Source of the DNA: Nitrobacter vulgaris
GTDB taxonomy: Bacteria > Pseudomonadota > Alphaproteobacteria > Rhizobiales > Xanthobacteraceae
DNA length: 64,000 nucleotides
Reading direction: 5' to 3'
Assembly: GCF_002028545.1 (NCBI RefSeq)
Contig: NZ_MWPQ01000051.1
Location: 1-64,000 of the forward strand
Shown here: positions 17,685 to 26,256 of the stretch, one piece after another
How the letters are laid out: each line of letters begins with the position of its first letter
Numbering within the stretch: the stretch's first letter is position 1
Notes under the pieces: model-generated
What the model saw: only the letters and a program-made list of their open reading frames with translations
The model's database searches: none
What the model was told of the DNA's origin: nothing
Program-made: the position numbers and the translations under genes

Positions 17685-20006
17685 CTAGAAATTGAAGGTC
17701 GTCGACACCAGGTAGGTCCGGGGAGCGGCAAGCGTGATAACCCCGCTAAACGCCGACGCCCAGTAAGCCTGGTTTGCGACGTTTTCGACCATACCCCGGA
17801 CAATAATCGGTTTTCCGTTCCAGGGCGAGATAAAGGTGTATCGCGCTCCCAGATCGACCCGCGTCCAGTCGGGGATGGTCAACGTATTTGTGACGTTGAC
17901 GTATTGCGCACCCGTATAGATGACCCTGCCGGTCACGGTGAGACCGCGCACGAAGGGCGTATCCCATTCCGCTCCGATATTCGCGGTGACCACAGGAACA
18001 CCGATCGCTTTCTTGCCGTCGTTGATTCCGCCTTGAGTCTTTTCCTGCACACCATCGATCAACGCGGCGCCGCCGAGCACGCGGATGGCGGGAGTGACCT
18101 CTCCGAATACATTGAGTTCCATGCCGCGGTTACGCTGCATGCCGTTAAGTTCCTGAGTCTGATTTCCGACTGCGCCGAGAGTGATGATGCTCCGCTGGCT
18201 GATATCGAAATAACTCAGCGTTGCCGTGAGTCGGCCGGCATCGAACTTAATACCGCCCTCGGCTTGCTGGGTTGGAGTTGGCGGGAACACGGTCCCGGCA
18301 TTCGTAAAAATACCGGCCACCACGACGGGTGTCTGCAGACCTTGGATATAGTTCGCATAGAGCGAGATGTGCTCGACCGGCTTGACAACAATTGCATAGG
18401 CCGGACTCCACACTGACGAGCTAGTCTCCGGCCGACTCGAAGCGGGCGCCAGGAAATTTGTCACCTCCGTGCTGGCAGTCTGGTGACGAGCGCCGACCGT
18501 GAACTGTACCCGATCGTTCAGCATCGACATGGTATCGGATAGGCCGATGCTCGATAGCCTCACGCCGGTCCTCTGAGTGATAGCCAATCCATTGAAGTTG
18601 GTGGGCTGTGGTATGTTGGTCGGTTCGGTGTAGAGGTTCCAGGCAATTAGGCCCGCTGCGCGAAGGTTCTGGTCGTAGCCCCGGTCGTTGACCGAGTAAT
18701 TGATATTCATCAAGTGATGAATAGGTCCGGTATCGACGTTCGCCCGGATACCAGTCGTGCCCGCGAAGGTCTCGAACGTCTCCTTGCCACGACCCGGTAG
18801 CCCGAGGAGATTCCCTGCATTATTTTGGATGTTGGGTGACGGATAGAGATAGTTGATGTTGCTGTCGTGATAACCGAACACGGCATAGGCGGTCATCCAG
18901 TCGGTTAGGTCGACCTCTCCCTGTGCTGTCGTGAAGAAGTCCGTGGGCGCGTAGTAGGCCCATGGCACCTGGAAGTTGAGGCCAGGTGTCGGCGGCTTAG
19001 GAATGGACGTCACTCCCGCACCAATCCCGAAGAATCGCAGAGGCGGCCTCAGATTATCCGCCTGATAGCCGACATCGAAAGCCGCGCGCACCCTTTCGCC
19101 CCGATAATCAACGCCGAGGACCACGTTTCCAAACTCGTCCGTCTGCCGATTCCACGGCGTATTTCCGTTCGAGTAAGTGCTGTTCAGCCTGACGCCCCAC
19201 TCCTTGTGTTCGCCGTATCGCCGGCCGAGATCGACATTTGCTCCAAACTGCGATTGGGAAACATAAGTTCCCGTTATTCGCGTGATGTCAGCGTCGGTCG
19301 CATGTTTGCTGATCAGATTGATGGCGCCGCCGACCGCCCCGCCGCTCGCGACGCCGGTACCGCCGACGGTCATGCCGTTGAGCAGCGCGCTCGGTCCCTT
19401 GAGGACTTCGACGCGCTCGACGAAGTTAGCCCTCGTGGAATAGTATGGTGCGATTCCGTAGAGTCCGTTCAGGCCGTAATCGCCGCTGTCATAGAAAAAA
19501 CCGCGGATAAAAAGACCATCGGCGCCGCCACCGGCTGGTTGAACAGCCCTGACCGAAGGATCGTTGGCAAGCACGTCGCGAATCGTCCGCGCTTGCTGAT
19601 TCTCAATGAGTTCAGCAGTATAGCTCGTCTGATTGAACGGCGTATCCATCACGCTGCGATTGCCGAGCATTCCTAGGCTTGCCCCAGTCGCAACTTGGCC
19701 ACCGGCATAGACGGGCGGCACGGTGCCGACCGTACCGGTTGAAGGCACCACATAAGGGACGGGCGCCGTCTCGCGTGGCGCGGGTGCGGCCACCCGTCTC
19801 TGAACGGGACTGGCTGTTCGGGTTCGTGACCGCTTGGCCGACTGTTGTGCTTTCGGCTTGGGTGCGACAATCGTCACAGGCGGCAAGTTGGATTGCTGCG
19901 CGCGCGCGGCTTGAATGACGCCGAATGAATCCACCGAGACGACGAAATAGCTCACCGCTCCCAGCGACGCTATGCTCACGATCGTCTTGGCTGAAAGTTC
20001 TCGCAT
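17685..20006 (-). CDS. TonB-dependent siderophore receptor (FhuE/PupB class)
   Basis: A 773-residue outer-membrane receptor. A signal sequence (SIASLGAVSYFVV to ARAQQ) is followed by a TonB-box-like LPPVTIVAP, an unusually long Lys/Arg/Pro-rich linker of about 80 residues, the plug (ARTIRDVLANDPSVRAV, VERVEVLKGPSALLNG) and a 22-strand barrel ending in the typical TFNF with terminal Phe. There is no N-terminal secretin/STN signalling domain, so it is a transporter and not a FecA-type sensor. It is transcribed in the same direction as the NRPS genes and is probably the uptake receptor for their product. ATG 20006 has GGGGAC 5-10 nt before it; the frame is open to 20039. Ligand identity is inferred from context. 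Confidence 0.92.
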   Translation of the reverse strand: MRELSAKTIVSIASLGAVSYFVVSVDSFGVIQAARAQQSNLPPVTIVAPKPKAQQSAKRSRTRTASPVQRRVAAPAPRETAPVPYVVPSTGTVGTVPPVYAGGQVATGASLGMLGNRSVMDTPFNQTSYTAELIENQQARTIRDVLANDPSVRAVQPAGGGADGLFIRGFFYDSGDYGLNGLYGIAPYYSTRANFVERVEVLKGPSALLNGMTVGGTGVASGGAVGGAINLISKHATDADITRITGTYVSQSQFGANVDLGRRYGEHKEWGVRLNSTYSNGNTPWNRQTDEFGNVVLGVDYRGERVRAAFDVGYQADNLRPPLRFFGIGAGVTSIPKPPTPGLNFQVPWAYYAPTDFFTTAQGEVDLTDWMTAYAVFGYHDSNINYLYPSPNIQNNAGNLLGLPGRGKETFETFAGTTGIRANVDTGPIHHLMNINYSVNDRGYDQNLRAAGLIAWNLYTEPTNIPQPTNFNGLAITQRTGVRLSSIGLSDTMSMLNDRVQFTVGARHQTASTEVTNFLAPASSRPETSSSVWSPAYAIVVKPVEHISLYANYIQGLQTPVVVAGIFTNAGTVFPPTPTQQAEGGIKFDAGRLTATLSYFDISQRSIITLGAVGNQTQELNGMQRNRGMELNVFGEVTPAIRVLGGAALIDGVQEKTQGGINDGKKAIGVPVVTANIGAEWDTPFVRGLTVTGRVIYTGAQYVNVTNTLTIPDWTRVDLGARYTFISPWNGKPIIVRGMVENVANQAYWASAFSGVITLAAPRTYLVSTTFNF

Positions 20007-20087
20007 GGTCCCCGTCCCCCAATTATCTAAGCAATCCAAACCCCAGCGGCTCGTAACATAAGAAGCGATTCTGACGAAAGGATCGGG

Positions 20088-20108
20088 AACTAGAAACTAT
20101 CTAAAGTT
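20088..20108 (-). promoter_or_regulatory. Candidate iron-responsive dyad upstream of the receptor gene
   Basis: The plus strand reads aactagaaactatctaaagtt, an imperfect dyad of TTAGA/TCTAG half-sites resembling Irr-type iron-control elements of Rhizobiales. It lies about 82 bp before the receptor start. This is a by-eye match only. Confidence 0.3.
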
Positions 20109-20295
20109 GTGAGGAGCCTTCTACTACTTCCACTTTGGTACGCGTGCAGACTCACGGTTCGGAATTGCTCCTGCTCGACACAACTGACGCATTTTAGATT
20201 GCGACCGCAGACGAGAAGTCACTTCAGCGTACGAGCGCAGGACGAGAATTGGGCGGATTGAATGACCATTCGCAAATGGACCATCGCAAATGGAA

Positions 20296-20322
20296 GGGGC
20301 ACCCCGCGGGGTGCCCCTTTTT
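20296..20322 (+). terminator. Strong rho-independent terminator, rightward
   Basis: A GC-rich perfect inverted repeat (ggggcaccccgcggggtgcccc) is followed directly by TTTTT on the plus strand. Read on the minus strand the tail is CTTCC, so it is a poorer terminator for the leftward stress-protein gene. No rightward gene ends here. Confidence 0.75.
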
Positions 20323-20451
20323 GCATAAGCTTGTTAACGGGAGGTCCTCAATCACCTCCTACAGGCAAGCCTTCGCGCCGCAGGATTAAAGCCAGTTTAG
20401 CGGAGTGGTGATTGAAGGCCAACAGCAAGTCTCAAGGTATCCGATCCCACT

Positions 20452-21249
20452 TTAGTGCGACATGAAAACGGGAACGGTCATCGCCGAGAGCATTCCGCGC
20501 GTCACGCCACCGAACACAAATTCACGCAGGCGAGAGTGTCCATAGCCGCCCATCACGAGCAAGCTCGTCGAACCGCCAGCAACATACGACAAAATGGCAT
20601 TCGCGACGTCCCTATCGGCTGCCGGTATCGTTTTCACGTTGACCTTGATATCGTGTCGAGCGAGATGCTGGCCGATTTCAGTTCCTCGAAGAACCTGTTC
20701 ATTCGCGGTCTTTTCATCTTCAACAATAAGCAGCTCAACAGCATTGGCTTTTTTCAGAAACGGCAATGCATCATTGATGGCACGCGCCGCGGTGCGACTT
20801 CCATCCCAGCAGCACACGATCTTCTCAAGCTTCAGAACTTCCCGCTGGTTGCTGGGAACGATAATAAGCGGCCGGCCGGAATCAAAGAGCGTCGTTTCAA
20901 TTAGAATGCTGTTATTGATGCCCTTGTGATCATCGGATTGCATGACGATACTTAAATCAAAACACCGCGCCACTTCTGAAAACGTCTGAGGTGTTCCTAA
21001 AACGAGACGCGATTCAGCTGAGAGTTCGCCGCGTTTCATAGCCAGTTCAAAACGCTCTATTGCACCGCGCGCCTCTGCTTCACTCTCGGCAAATAGATCG
21101 CCAAGAGCATCCGCGGGAATGTTCGCTTCGAAGTTAGATATAACGGCCGTCAAATGGGCGGAGAAAAGTTCGGCTATCGAAGCAGCAAAATCACGGGCGA
21201 TATCCCGCGAGGGGTCGCGCTCCAGATGAAGAATAATGTCTTTAGGCAT
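20452..21249 (-). CDS. Universal stress protein, two UspA-like domains
   Basis: A 265-residue cytoplasmic protein of the tandem UspA type common in alphaproteobacteria. The N-terminal half (1-130) is degenerate. The C-terminal half (about 138-265) opens with KIVCCWDGSRTAARA and ends with a GGYGHSRLREFVFGG loop matching the G-x2-G-x9-G nucleotide-binding pattern, though Gly replaces the usual final Ser/Thr. Such proteins bind ATP or other small ligands and accumulate in stress; the ligand is unknown here. It stands alone, leftward, with no operon partner. Confidence 0.9.
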   Translation of the reverse strand: MPKDIILHLERDPSRDIARDFAASIAELFSAHLTAVISNFEANIPADALGDLFAESEAEARGAIERFELAMKRGELSAESRLVLGTPQTFSEVARCFDLSIVMQSDDHKGINNSILIETTLFDSGRPLIIVPSNQREVLKLEKIVCCWDGSRTAARAINDALPFLKKANAVELLIVEDEKTANEQVLRGTEIGQHLARHDIKVNVKTIPAADRDVANAILSYVAGGSTSLLVMGGYGHSRLREFVFGGVTRGMLSAMTVPVFMSH

Positions 21250-21571
21250 GCGATTCGCTCTCCAATCTGAACCATCCCCCGCAGAATTATGATATCGAGC
21301 ATCAAAGCAAGGTCAAAGCTTCAAACCTTCGAAGGTTTTTGCGCGATACCTGGCGCCCTTTCGAAAGCATGATCGATCTTCCCGAGACGAAATATGGTTC
21401 ATCGTCCCGACGGAAGCAAAATAAGCATATAAGAGGTTCGTATGGCACACCGCCAGTAGCGGCGAGACTTCGCGGAAAATAAATGTATCGTTTCTAACCT
21501 TCCTGCGATCATTTTGGATCGATCAATGCTCGCCGGCTCTCCGTGCGGGAACCAGTGCATGCCGAGGTCAT
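21250..21571. other. Divergent promoter region between the stress protein and pabAB genes
   Basis: This non-coding stretch should hold the promoters of the two divergent flanking genes. A short palindrome (aaaccttcgaaggttt, 21323-21338) followed by extra T residues is present; its 6-bp stem with a tcga loop could be a weak terminator. No reading frame here is convincing. Confidence 0.45.
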
Positions 21572-23692
21572 GTGGTGAGGACGCTGATAATCGACAACTA
21601 CGATTCATTTACCTACAACCTGGTGCACTTGATCGCAGAGATAAACCAGGAAGAGCCCCTGGTCGTCCGCAACGATGCGGTGACATGGTACGAACTCTCC
21701 CAAAGACGATTCGATAATATCATTATCTCGCCAGGCCCGGGGCGACCGGACCGGGCGGCGGATTTCGGCTTATCCAAGGCTGCGATCGAAGCGGCCGCCG
21801 TTCCCTTGCTTGGCGTATGTTTGGGACATCAGGGCATTGCCGTCGGGTCAGGCGCATCGTTGGCGCGGGCTCCATCTCTCGTCCACGGACGCACATCCAG
21901 AATCGTGCACCGGGGGTCCGGCCTCTTCGCCAACATGCCGCCATTGTTCAATGCGGCCCGCTATCATTCTTTTGTGGTCCAGCGTCCTCTCCCGCCCACT
22001 CTTGAGGAAATTGCTTGGACCGAAGATGGCCTCGTCATGAGCATCGCTCGTCGCGGGCGGCCGCAATGGGGCGTGCAGTTTCATCCGGAATCGTTTCTCA
22101 CAGAAGACGGCCGGGTCTTGCTACGAAATTTTCGCGACCTTTCCTTTCTTTTCATGGGAAGAACCTCAACGCCACCGCTCGCAAGGCCGGACAAGCGGCG
22201 CACGACGGTGCCTACTGCCACGTCTCGTAAAGCATTCTGGCTCGAAATCCCGCGCGCGATTGACACCGAAGCGGTGTTCTGTTCGCTCTTTGCCGATCAG
22301 CCCTTCGCCTTTTGGCTCGACAGCAATCTTGCGGGGTCGCCGCTGTCACAATGGTCGTATATGGGAGATGCATCCGGGCCACATGCGGAAACGGTGCAGT
22401 ATAACAGCATCGACCGAACGATCCTTATCGACGATGCTCGCGGGCGCCGAATCGAGAACGTCGATATATTCGAGTATCTTCAAAGGGAGCATCCGAGCCG
22501 GCCGCAATCGCCGCCGCCATGTCCTTTCGTCGGCGGTCATGTCGGGTGGTTTGGTTACGAGCTGCGACATGATTGCGGCTCGCCGACCACGCGGCGGGCT
22601 GCAACACCCGACGCCTTGTGGATCCGTTCCGACAGGTTCATCGCCGTAAATCATCTCGACGAAAAAACCTATATATGTGCGATCGATAGCCCCGGGGAAG
22701 CCGACCGCGCGCAGCATTGGATTCGTTCCGCACTTAAGCGGATCGAATCGGCGAACCGCCCGCCCCTGAATTTCCCTGACGTGATCGACCGGAGTCCGCT
22801 CGCGTTCGCCATGAAGGATGGAAGAGCGAGCTATCTCTCCAAGGTCGCCCGCTGTCTCGATTTGATCGCGCAAGGAGAGACTTATCAGGTCTGTTTGACC
22901 AGCGAGCTTTCCTGCACCGCCACAGTTGAGCCACTGCGAGTTTATCGCGCAATGCGAGGCGTCAATCCCGCGCCGTTTGCTGCGTTTCTCAAATGGCCCG
23001 GCGGAGCAGTCCTGAGCGCCTCGCCTGAGCGATTTCTTGCCGTCGACGCAGACGGCAACATCGAAGCAAAGCCGATCAAAGGGACGATCCGGCGCGCCGC
23101 CGATCCGCTTGAAGACCAGAAGCTGGTCGAAATGCTGCGGACCGATCGGAAAAACCGGGCAGAGAACGGAATGATCGTCGATCTCTTGCGTCACGATCTG
23201 TCCCGCTGCTGTGAGACCGGGACCGTATCGGTGCCAAGCTTGTTTGACGTCGAAACATATCAGACCGTCCACCAACTGGTCAGTACGATACGCGGCGTTT
23301 TGAAACCGGAGTATACGCTCATTGACGTGCTGCGCAGCGGCGCATTTCCGGGCGGATCGATGACCGGAGCGCCCAAATCCCGTACTCTTGAGCTTATCGA
23401 TCAGTTGGAGCAGCGCGCCCGAGGTATCTATTCTGGATCACTCGGCTGGCTGGGTGATGATGGCGCCGCTGATCTGAGTATCGTGATCCGATCCATCGTG
23501 CTGACCGATGGACGGTTCTCTATCGGTGCGGGAGGCGGAGTAGTTGCGGAATCCACCCCCGAGGGAGAATTTGAGGAAATGCTCTTGAAGGCCGAGGCTT
23601 CGATCAGATCAATCGTCATCGCCACATTCGGAAGCTCCAGCGAAGGTCAATTTCGTCTGCTGGAGTCCAGCGACAGCACAGCGCAAGGCTGA
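21572..23692 (+). CDS. pabAB: Fused aminodeoxychorismate synthase, PabA-PabB
   Basis: A 706-residue fusion. Residues 1-190 are a class I glutamine amidotransferase (PGPG loop, nucleophile Cys83 in GVCLGHQG, His171/Glu173 in FHPES). Residues 220-700 are a chorismate-binding synthase with PIKGT (Lys503), DLLRHDLSR, GSMTGAPK and GAGGGVVAES. The Lys of PIKGT marks PabB; anthranilate synthase TrpE has Ala there. The enzyme makes 4-amino-4-deoxychorismate from chorismate and glutamine, feeding p-aminobenzoate for folate, or p-aminophenylalanine when papBC are present. None of those partners, nor pabC, is in the window. Start is GTG 21572 with GAGG 4 nt before it. It stands alone, near but not in the NRPS operon. 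Confidence 0.92.
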   Translation: MVRTLIIDNYDSFTYNLVHLIAEINQEEPLVVRNDAVTWYELSQRRFDNIIISPGPGRPDRAADFGLSKAAIEAAAVPLLGVCLGHQGIAVGSGASLARAPSLVHGRTSRIVHRGSGLFANMPPLFNAARYHSFVVQRPLPPTLEEIAWTEDGLVMSIARRGRPQWGVQFHPESFLTEDGRVLLRNFRDLSFLFMGRTSTPPLARPDKRRTTVPTATSRKAFWLEIPRAIDTEAVFCSLFADQPFAFWLDSNLAGSPLSQWSYMGDASGPHAETVQYNSIDRTILIDDARGRRIENVDIFEYLQREHPSRPQSPPPCPFVGGHVGWFGYELRHDCGSPTTRRAATPDALWIRSDRFIAVNHLDEKTYICAIDSPGEADRAQHWIRSALKRIESANRPPLNFPDVIDRSPLAFAMKDGRASYLSKVARCLDLIAQGETYQVCLTSELSCTATVEPLRVYRAMRGVNPAPFAAFLKWPGGAVLSASPERFLAVDADGNIEAKPIKGTIRRAADPLEDQKLVEMLRTDRKNRAENGMIVDLLRHDLSRCCETGTVSVPSLFDVETYQTVHQLVSTIRGVLKPEYTLIDVLRSGAFPGGSMTGAPKSRTLELIDQLEQRARGIYSGSLGWLGDDGAADLSIVIRSIVLTDGRFSIGAGGGVVAESTPEGEFEEMLLKAEASIRSIVIATFGSSSEGQFRLLESSDSTAQG

Positions 23693-24171
23693 GCACATCT
23701 GACGATCGCACATACCACGGAAAAGCTGGTGTGCACCCGCTGGCCTTGCCTTCGCGATCCAAATTTACCGGCTACGAAGATAAATCGCTCGCCGGCGGCA
23801 TGACATGAACGAGGACCGCGCCGATCGACACGGATGGCGTCTTTATATCCACGCACTCCAACTTATCCCCTTTGCTGCGGCTAATGGCCTGAGACCTTTG
23901 ATGGCGAAACGTCATGAGTAGCAGTGAGAGGTTCATCGAGATTCGGATTGTAATCAAAGCACTTCTATTTTGTGAATCAAAGCACTTCTATTTTGTGAAC
24001 GGAAACGCAGCTTGTGTGAACTATCGATGACAGCAGTTTAACAACACACCAAATTTCATCATCACCAACATTAAGAACACGCATCAGGAGTCGTGCCTTG
24101 AGATTTGCTTTCGTGATCTGCGCGGACACCGCGGCGCACATGTTGAGGAATTGCAATCGGGACGAATTCGA
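23693..24171. other. Intergenic region before the polysaccharide cluster
   Basis: No gene is visible in these 480 bases. It is AT-rich relative to the pabAB gene on its left, holds a 23-bp perfect tandem duplication, and should carry the promoter for the rightward cluster starting at 24172. Confidence 0.5.
23952..23997. repeat. 23-bp perfect tandem duplication
   Basis: The unit aatcaaagcacttctattttgtg occurs twice without a gap, about 175 bp before the first gene of the polysaccharide cluster. It could be a doubled regulator site or a recent slippage product at the edge of an acquired region. Confidence 0.85.
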
Positions 24172-24696
24172 ATGGTGAATATCCCGCATCCCCGGGTCGC
24201 CTTTGGTGATTTACCTGATCAGTTCAATGCCGACGCAGACGAGGTTAGGCTCCCTCGGAAGACGCTGGCCGGTCTTCTTGATTTGTACATCTCCTCCTGG
24301 GATTTCGACGAAGATTGGTATCTCACAACTTACCCTGACATCGCGGCCGCCGTCAGCAGCGCCCGGTTTGCATCAGGATGGGCACACTTCAGATCGGTGG
24401 GATACCTTGAGGGGCGTCTCGGCTCTCCGACGATCGTAGACAGCGAATGGTATCTTGAGACGTATCCCGACGTCGCTCAAGCAATGCTGGAAGGCAAGAT
24501 AGCCAGCGCTGCGGAGCACTTCGAAAACTTCGGATACGCAGAAGGCAGACTGCCGTCCAACCCTGGCGTAGACGCAAGGTGGTACGCCCGCCGCTATATG
24601 CACGTTCGCAAACCAAGTGAAGAGGAAAAACACGCGCACGAAGATTTTGTCAGGCGTGGGTACCGCGGGTTGGCGCTACCCGCTTCGCCCCGCTGA
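24172..24696 (+). CDS. Small protein of tandem WYLxxYPDVA/HFxxxGxxEGR repeats
   Basis: A 174-residue protein made mostly of a roughly 40-residue repeat: residues 44-83 (DWYLTTYPDIAAAV ... HFRSVGYLEGRL), 89-127 (EWYLETYPDVAQAM ... HFENFGYAEGRL) and a degenerate third copy from 133 (RWYARRYMHV ... FVRRGYRGL). No signal peptide or membrane segment is seen. The same repeat occurs at the N-terminus of the next gene product and at the C-terminus of the GDPD-like protein of this cluster. Such repeats are found in glycan-related proteins of many bacteria, but their role is not known to me; a protein-docking or glycan-binding function is a guess. ATG 24172 is the first in-frame Met; a TTG at 24151 would add 7 residues. 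Confidence 0.75.
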   Translation: MVNIPHPRVAFGDLPDQFNADADEVRLPRKTLAGLLDLYISSWDFDEDWYLTTYPDIAAAVSSARFASGWAHFRSVGYLEGRLGSPTIVDSEWYLETYPDVAQAMLEGKIASAAEHFENFGYAEGRLPSNPGVDARWYARRYMHVRKPSEEEKHAHEDFVRRGYRGLALPASPR

Positions 24697-24714
24697 GATT
24701 TTTGAGGGATGAAC

Positions 24715-26256
24715 ATGTTAGAAGCGCCGCTGCTTCCTGTAGCTCTTCGCAATTTTGACGAATCTCGATATCTGGAATCCAATCCGCACGCGCGCCATGC
24801 GTTAACTTCAGGTGAAGCCGCCAGCGCGCTCGATCACTATCTGCGATTCGGCATCGATGAGAACAAGCACTCTACCATCCGCCGCGAGCCGGGCGCTGTG
24901 GCATGCTCGGTCGAACGATACTTGGTTTCGGAGTCAGGGTTCTGCCTAATCATCGGCTGGCTCGCGGATGAAGGCTGTGAAACTCCGCGAATGAAGCTGA
25001 TCGGGGGCGATTTCACTGTCGAGTTACCGCGAACCGCATGTTTTAGGCAGGCCCGGAAAGACGTCGAGCAACACATCCGCGAGGGCGCCTACGACTATGG
25101 GTTTGTTGGGTTCGGTCAATCTCCCTCGAAGTCTCTTTTGAAGCAGCCACTTCTGTTTCAAGTGGCCTCCCTGACTGGCACGTTCCAGACAAAAATTACT
25201 CCAGAGATCGTGTCAGACAAGCGTCTTCTAAATACGTTATTGCAGATCATCGCTACCTGTGAATCTCATTCTGGCAAACAAGCGTCTTTGAATAGCTTTC
25301 TATGCGGAGCTTCGGGAACAGCTCTCATTCAGCTGTTTCGCTCTCATGTCGCATCCGCAGTGTCTAACTCTTACGTTGAGCGCTTCAGACCGCGCAAGGT
25401 ATCAAGCTCATTTGTGACGGTGCTCTTTGGCTCAACTGAGCCGATTAAGCTTCAGCCGATGTTATTCCGGGAAGCGGGGATCGATTTCGGAGAATGGATC
25501 TACGTCTGCAACTCGCCCGAGGACGCGGACGAGGTGTTGCGGTACGCGCGCCTCATGTCGGACCTTTATGACGTGATGATCACTGTCATTGCTTTGGGAG
25601 ATAACGCAGGCTTTGGCGCCGCAAACAATGCAGCCATCGATCACGCCGCTAGCAACCGCATCTTCATTATCAATCCCGATGTATATGCAATCCCCGCTTA
25701 TGCACGCCAGATGAAGCAGGTTCTGGCAGATACCAAGCTGGGAAAGACGCTCTGGGGCGGATTGTTATTCTATGATGATCACAATCTCATGCATTCAGGC
25801 ATGTTCATCGATAAAGATGAATTCGTCCGACGCAATTCTCTGAACCGCACCGACGACTCGGTGCTGGCACCATACGGACGTCTGTTACGAGTCGAACATT
25901 TTGACAAGGGCGTGCCATTTTCCGAACCAGAATGGCAGAAGCCCAGGGCTGTGCCCGCGATAACCGGCGCGGTAATGTCCTTTGAAAAGCCAATGTTTGA
26001 AAAGCTCGGAGGATTTTCTACGCGCTACATTTATGGCCACTACGAAGACGCCGACTTATCACTGCGTTGGAACGCATCGAACGGGCCTGTTTGCGTACAC
26101 CCGCAAATTCGCCTTGTGCATCTGGAGGGACAGGGTTCGCGCGCTCGCGGTGAAGAATATCGCGGCGCCTCCATGGCGAACCGCTACTTCTTCACCGCCG
26201 AACATGGCGCTTACTTCGACAAGCATCTCGCCAAGACAAGCAGGCGTACGCCATGA
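24715..26256 (+). CDS. Family 2 glycosyltransferase with N-terminal repeat
   Basis: A 513-residue protein. Residues 13-50 carry one copy of the cluster repeat (ESRYLESNPHARHAL ... HYLRFGIDENKHS). The C-terminal half is a GT2-type (GT-A fold) transferase with LGDNAGFGAANNAAI, a DxD-like INPDVY, and a later GHYEDADLSLRW acceptor/metal region typical of rhamnosyl-type transferases. It probably adds a sugar to a surface polysaccharide in the cytoplasm. GAGGG lies 6 nt before ATG 24715, which I prefer to ATG 24709, where the spacing would be zero. Its stop overlaps the next start by four bases (ATGA). Donor and acceptor cannot be read from sequence. Confidence 0.87.
   Translation: MLEAPLLPVALRNFDESRYLESNPHARHALTSGEAASALDHYLRFGIDENKHSTIRREPGAVACSVERYLVSESGFCLIIGWLADEGCETPRMKLIGGDFTVELPRTACFRQARKDVEQHIREGAYDYGFVGFGQSPSKSLLKQPLLFQVASLTGTFQTKITPEIVSDKRLLNTLLQIIATCESHSGKQASLNSFLCGASGTALIQLFRSHVASAVSNSYVERFRPRKVSSSFVTVLFGSTEPIKLQPMLFREAGIDFGEWIYVCNSPEDADEVLRYARLMSDLYDVMITVIALGDNAGFGAANNAAIDHAASNRIFIINPDVYAIPAYARQMKQVLADTKLGKTLWGGLLFYDDHNLMHSGMFIDKDEFVRRNSLNRTDDSVLAPYGRLLRVEHFDKGVPFSEPEWQKPRAVPAITGAVMSFEKPMFEKLGGFSTRYIYGHYEDADLSLRWNASNGPVCVHPQIRLVHLEGQGSRARGEEYRGASMANRYFFTAEHGAYFDKHLAKTSRRTP

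Larger units (their letters stand above)
20007..20451. other. Intergenic region between the receptor and universal stress protein genes
   Basis: No protein gene is visible. The left part should carry the receptor promoter (a candidate dyad is listed). The middle has a strong rightward terminator hairpin although no plus-strand gene precedes it, leaving room for a small RNA of roughly 100-250 nt. Confidence 0.5.

Noticed and set aside
21323-21340. Palindrome aaaccttcgaaggttt with extra T
   Set aside because: The stem is only 6 bp and no transcript is known to end there, so it is not listed as a terminator feature.
22346-23275. 309-residue minus-strand frame opposite pabAB
   Set aside because: It is a shadow of the strongly conserved PabB domain on the other strand; no motif or ribosome-binding site.
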